Shown here one piece after another: positions 5,315 through 5,364 of a stretch of 5,364 bases of DNA. The position numbers were made by a program, and so were the translations under genes. A model generated the notes under the pieces. That model made no database searches, was not told the origin of the DNA, and saw nothing but the letters and a program-made list of their open reading frames with translations. How positions within the stretch are numbered: position 1 is the first letter of the stretch; each line of letters opens with the position of its first letter. This DNA comes from Deltaproteobacteria bacterium (GTDB taxonomy: Bacteria; Desulfobacterota; Syntrophia; Syntrophales; UBA2210). The stretch is from contig JAFGSH010000130.1 of NCBI GenBank assembly GCA_016934695.1, positions 1 through 5,364 of the forward strand, given 5' to 3'.

Positions 5315-5328
5315 GGAGGGATCCCTCC
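5315..5328. repeat. Perfect 14-bp palindrome GGAGGGATCCCTCC
   Basis: The sequence is a perfect palindrome without a spacer, so it suits a dimeric DNA-binding protein better than an RNA hairpin. It lies about 115 bases upstream of the rdgC promoter and 36 bases from the right edge. It may belong to a gene beyond the window. Confidence 0.3.
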
Positions 5329-5364
5329 GGGGGTGTATAGGGAGGGGGCGCTCCGGCCCGGCGC

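Larger units (their letters stand above)
5200..5364. other. Non-coding G+C-rich stretch upstream of rdgC
   Basis: I see no credible coding frame on either strand in these 165 bases. Apart from the palindromes at 5255-5287 and 5315-5328, the right end is purine-rich on the plus strand (runs of G and GGAGG-like words) without a start codon that opens a convincing frame before the edge. Confidence 0.5.

Noticed and set aside
1..5364. CRISPR array, tRNA, rRNA, insertion sequence
   Set aside because: No regularly spaced long repeats, cloverleaf-like sequences, rRNA segments or transposase-like frames were seen on either strand.

Overview
The window reads as a piece of a G+C-rich, strictly anaerobic bacterial chromosome. 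The best guess is a Desulfobacterota (deltaproteobacterial) sulfate reducer or syntroph. That guess rests on an oxygen-sensitive glycyl-radical-enzyme activase, a cysteine-rich ferredoxin-type protein, an RdgC-family protein of the longer (about 350-residue) kind, and strong G/C preference at third codon positions. Taxonomy is inferred, not demonstrated.

Layout, left to right. (1) 1-964, minus: 5' part (321 codons) of an iron-sulfur protein with a winged-helix-like N-terminus, an unusual cysteine-rich middle and a 4Fe-4S ferredoxin motif; it runs off the left edge. (2) 965-1983: an A+T-rich island of about 1 kb holding one minus-strand gene (1040-1777), a divergent class III nucleotide-cyclase-like protein. 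It has its own predicted sigma-70 promoter and a leader of about 130 nt with alternating repeats that can form mutually exclusive hairpins. (3) 1984-2682, minus: a glyoxalase II-like metallo-beta-lactamase-fold hydrolase. A promoter and Shine-Dalgarno site place its start well inside the longest open frame. (4) 2683-2912: a divergent promoter region. (5) 2913-3968, plus: a predicted two-gene unit made of a 36-codon small ORF and a glycyl-radical-enzyme activating protein. (6) 3969-4073: a convergent intergenic gap with a weak hairpin. (7) 4074-5120, minus: an RdgC-family recombination-associated protein with a TTGACA promoter. (8) 5200-5364: G+C-rich non-coding sequence with several palindromes; no gene seen.

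The genes do not form one pathway. The activase has no glycyl radical enzyme beside it, the cyclase-like gene has no visible effector beside it, and the hydrolase and rdgC look like independently transcribed single genes. The parts most worth a second look are the cyclase-like gene in its foreign-looking island, the small ORF ahead of the activase, and the winged-helix/iron-sulfur hybrid protein at the left edge.
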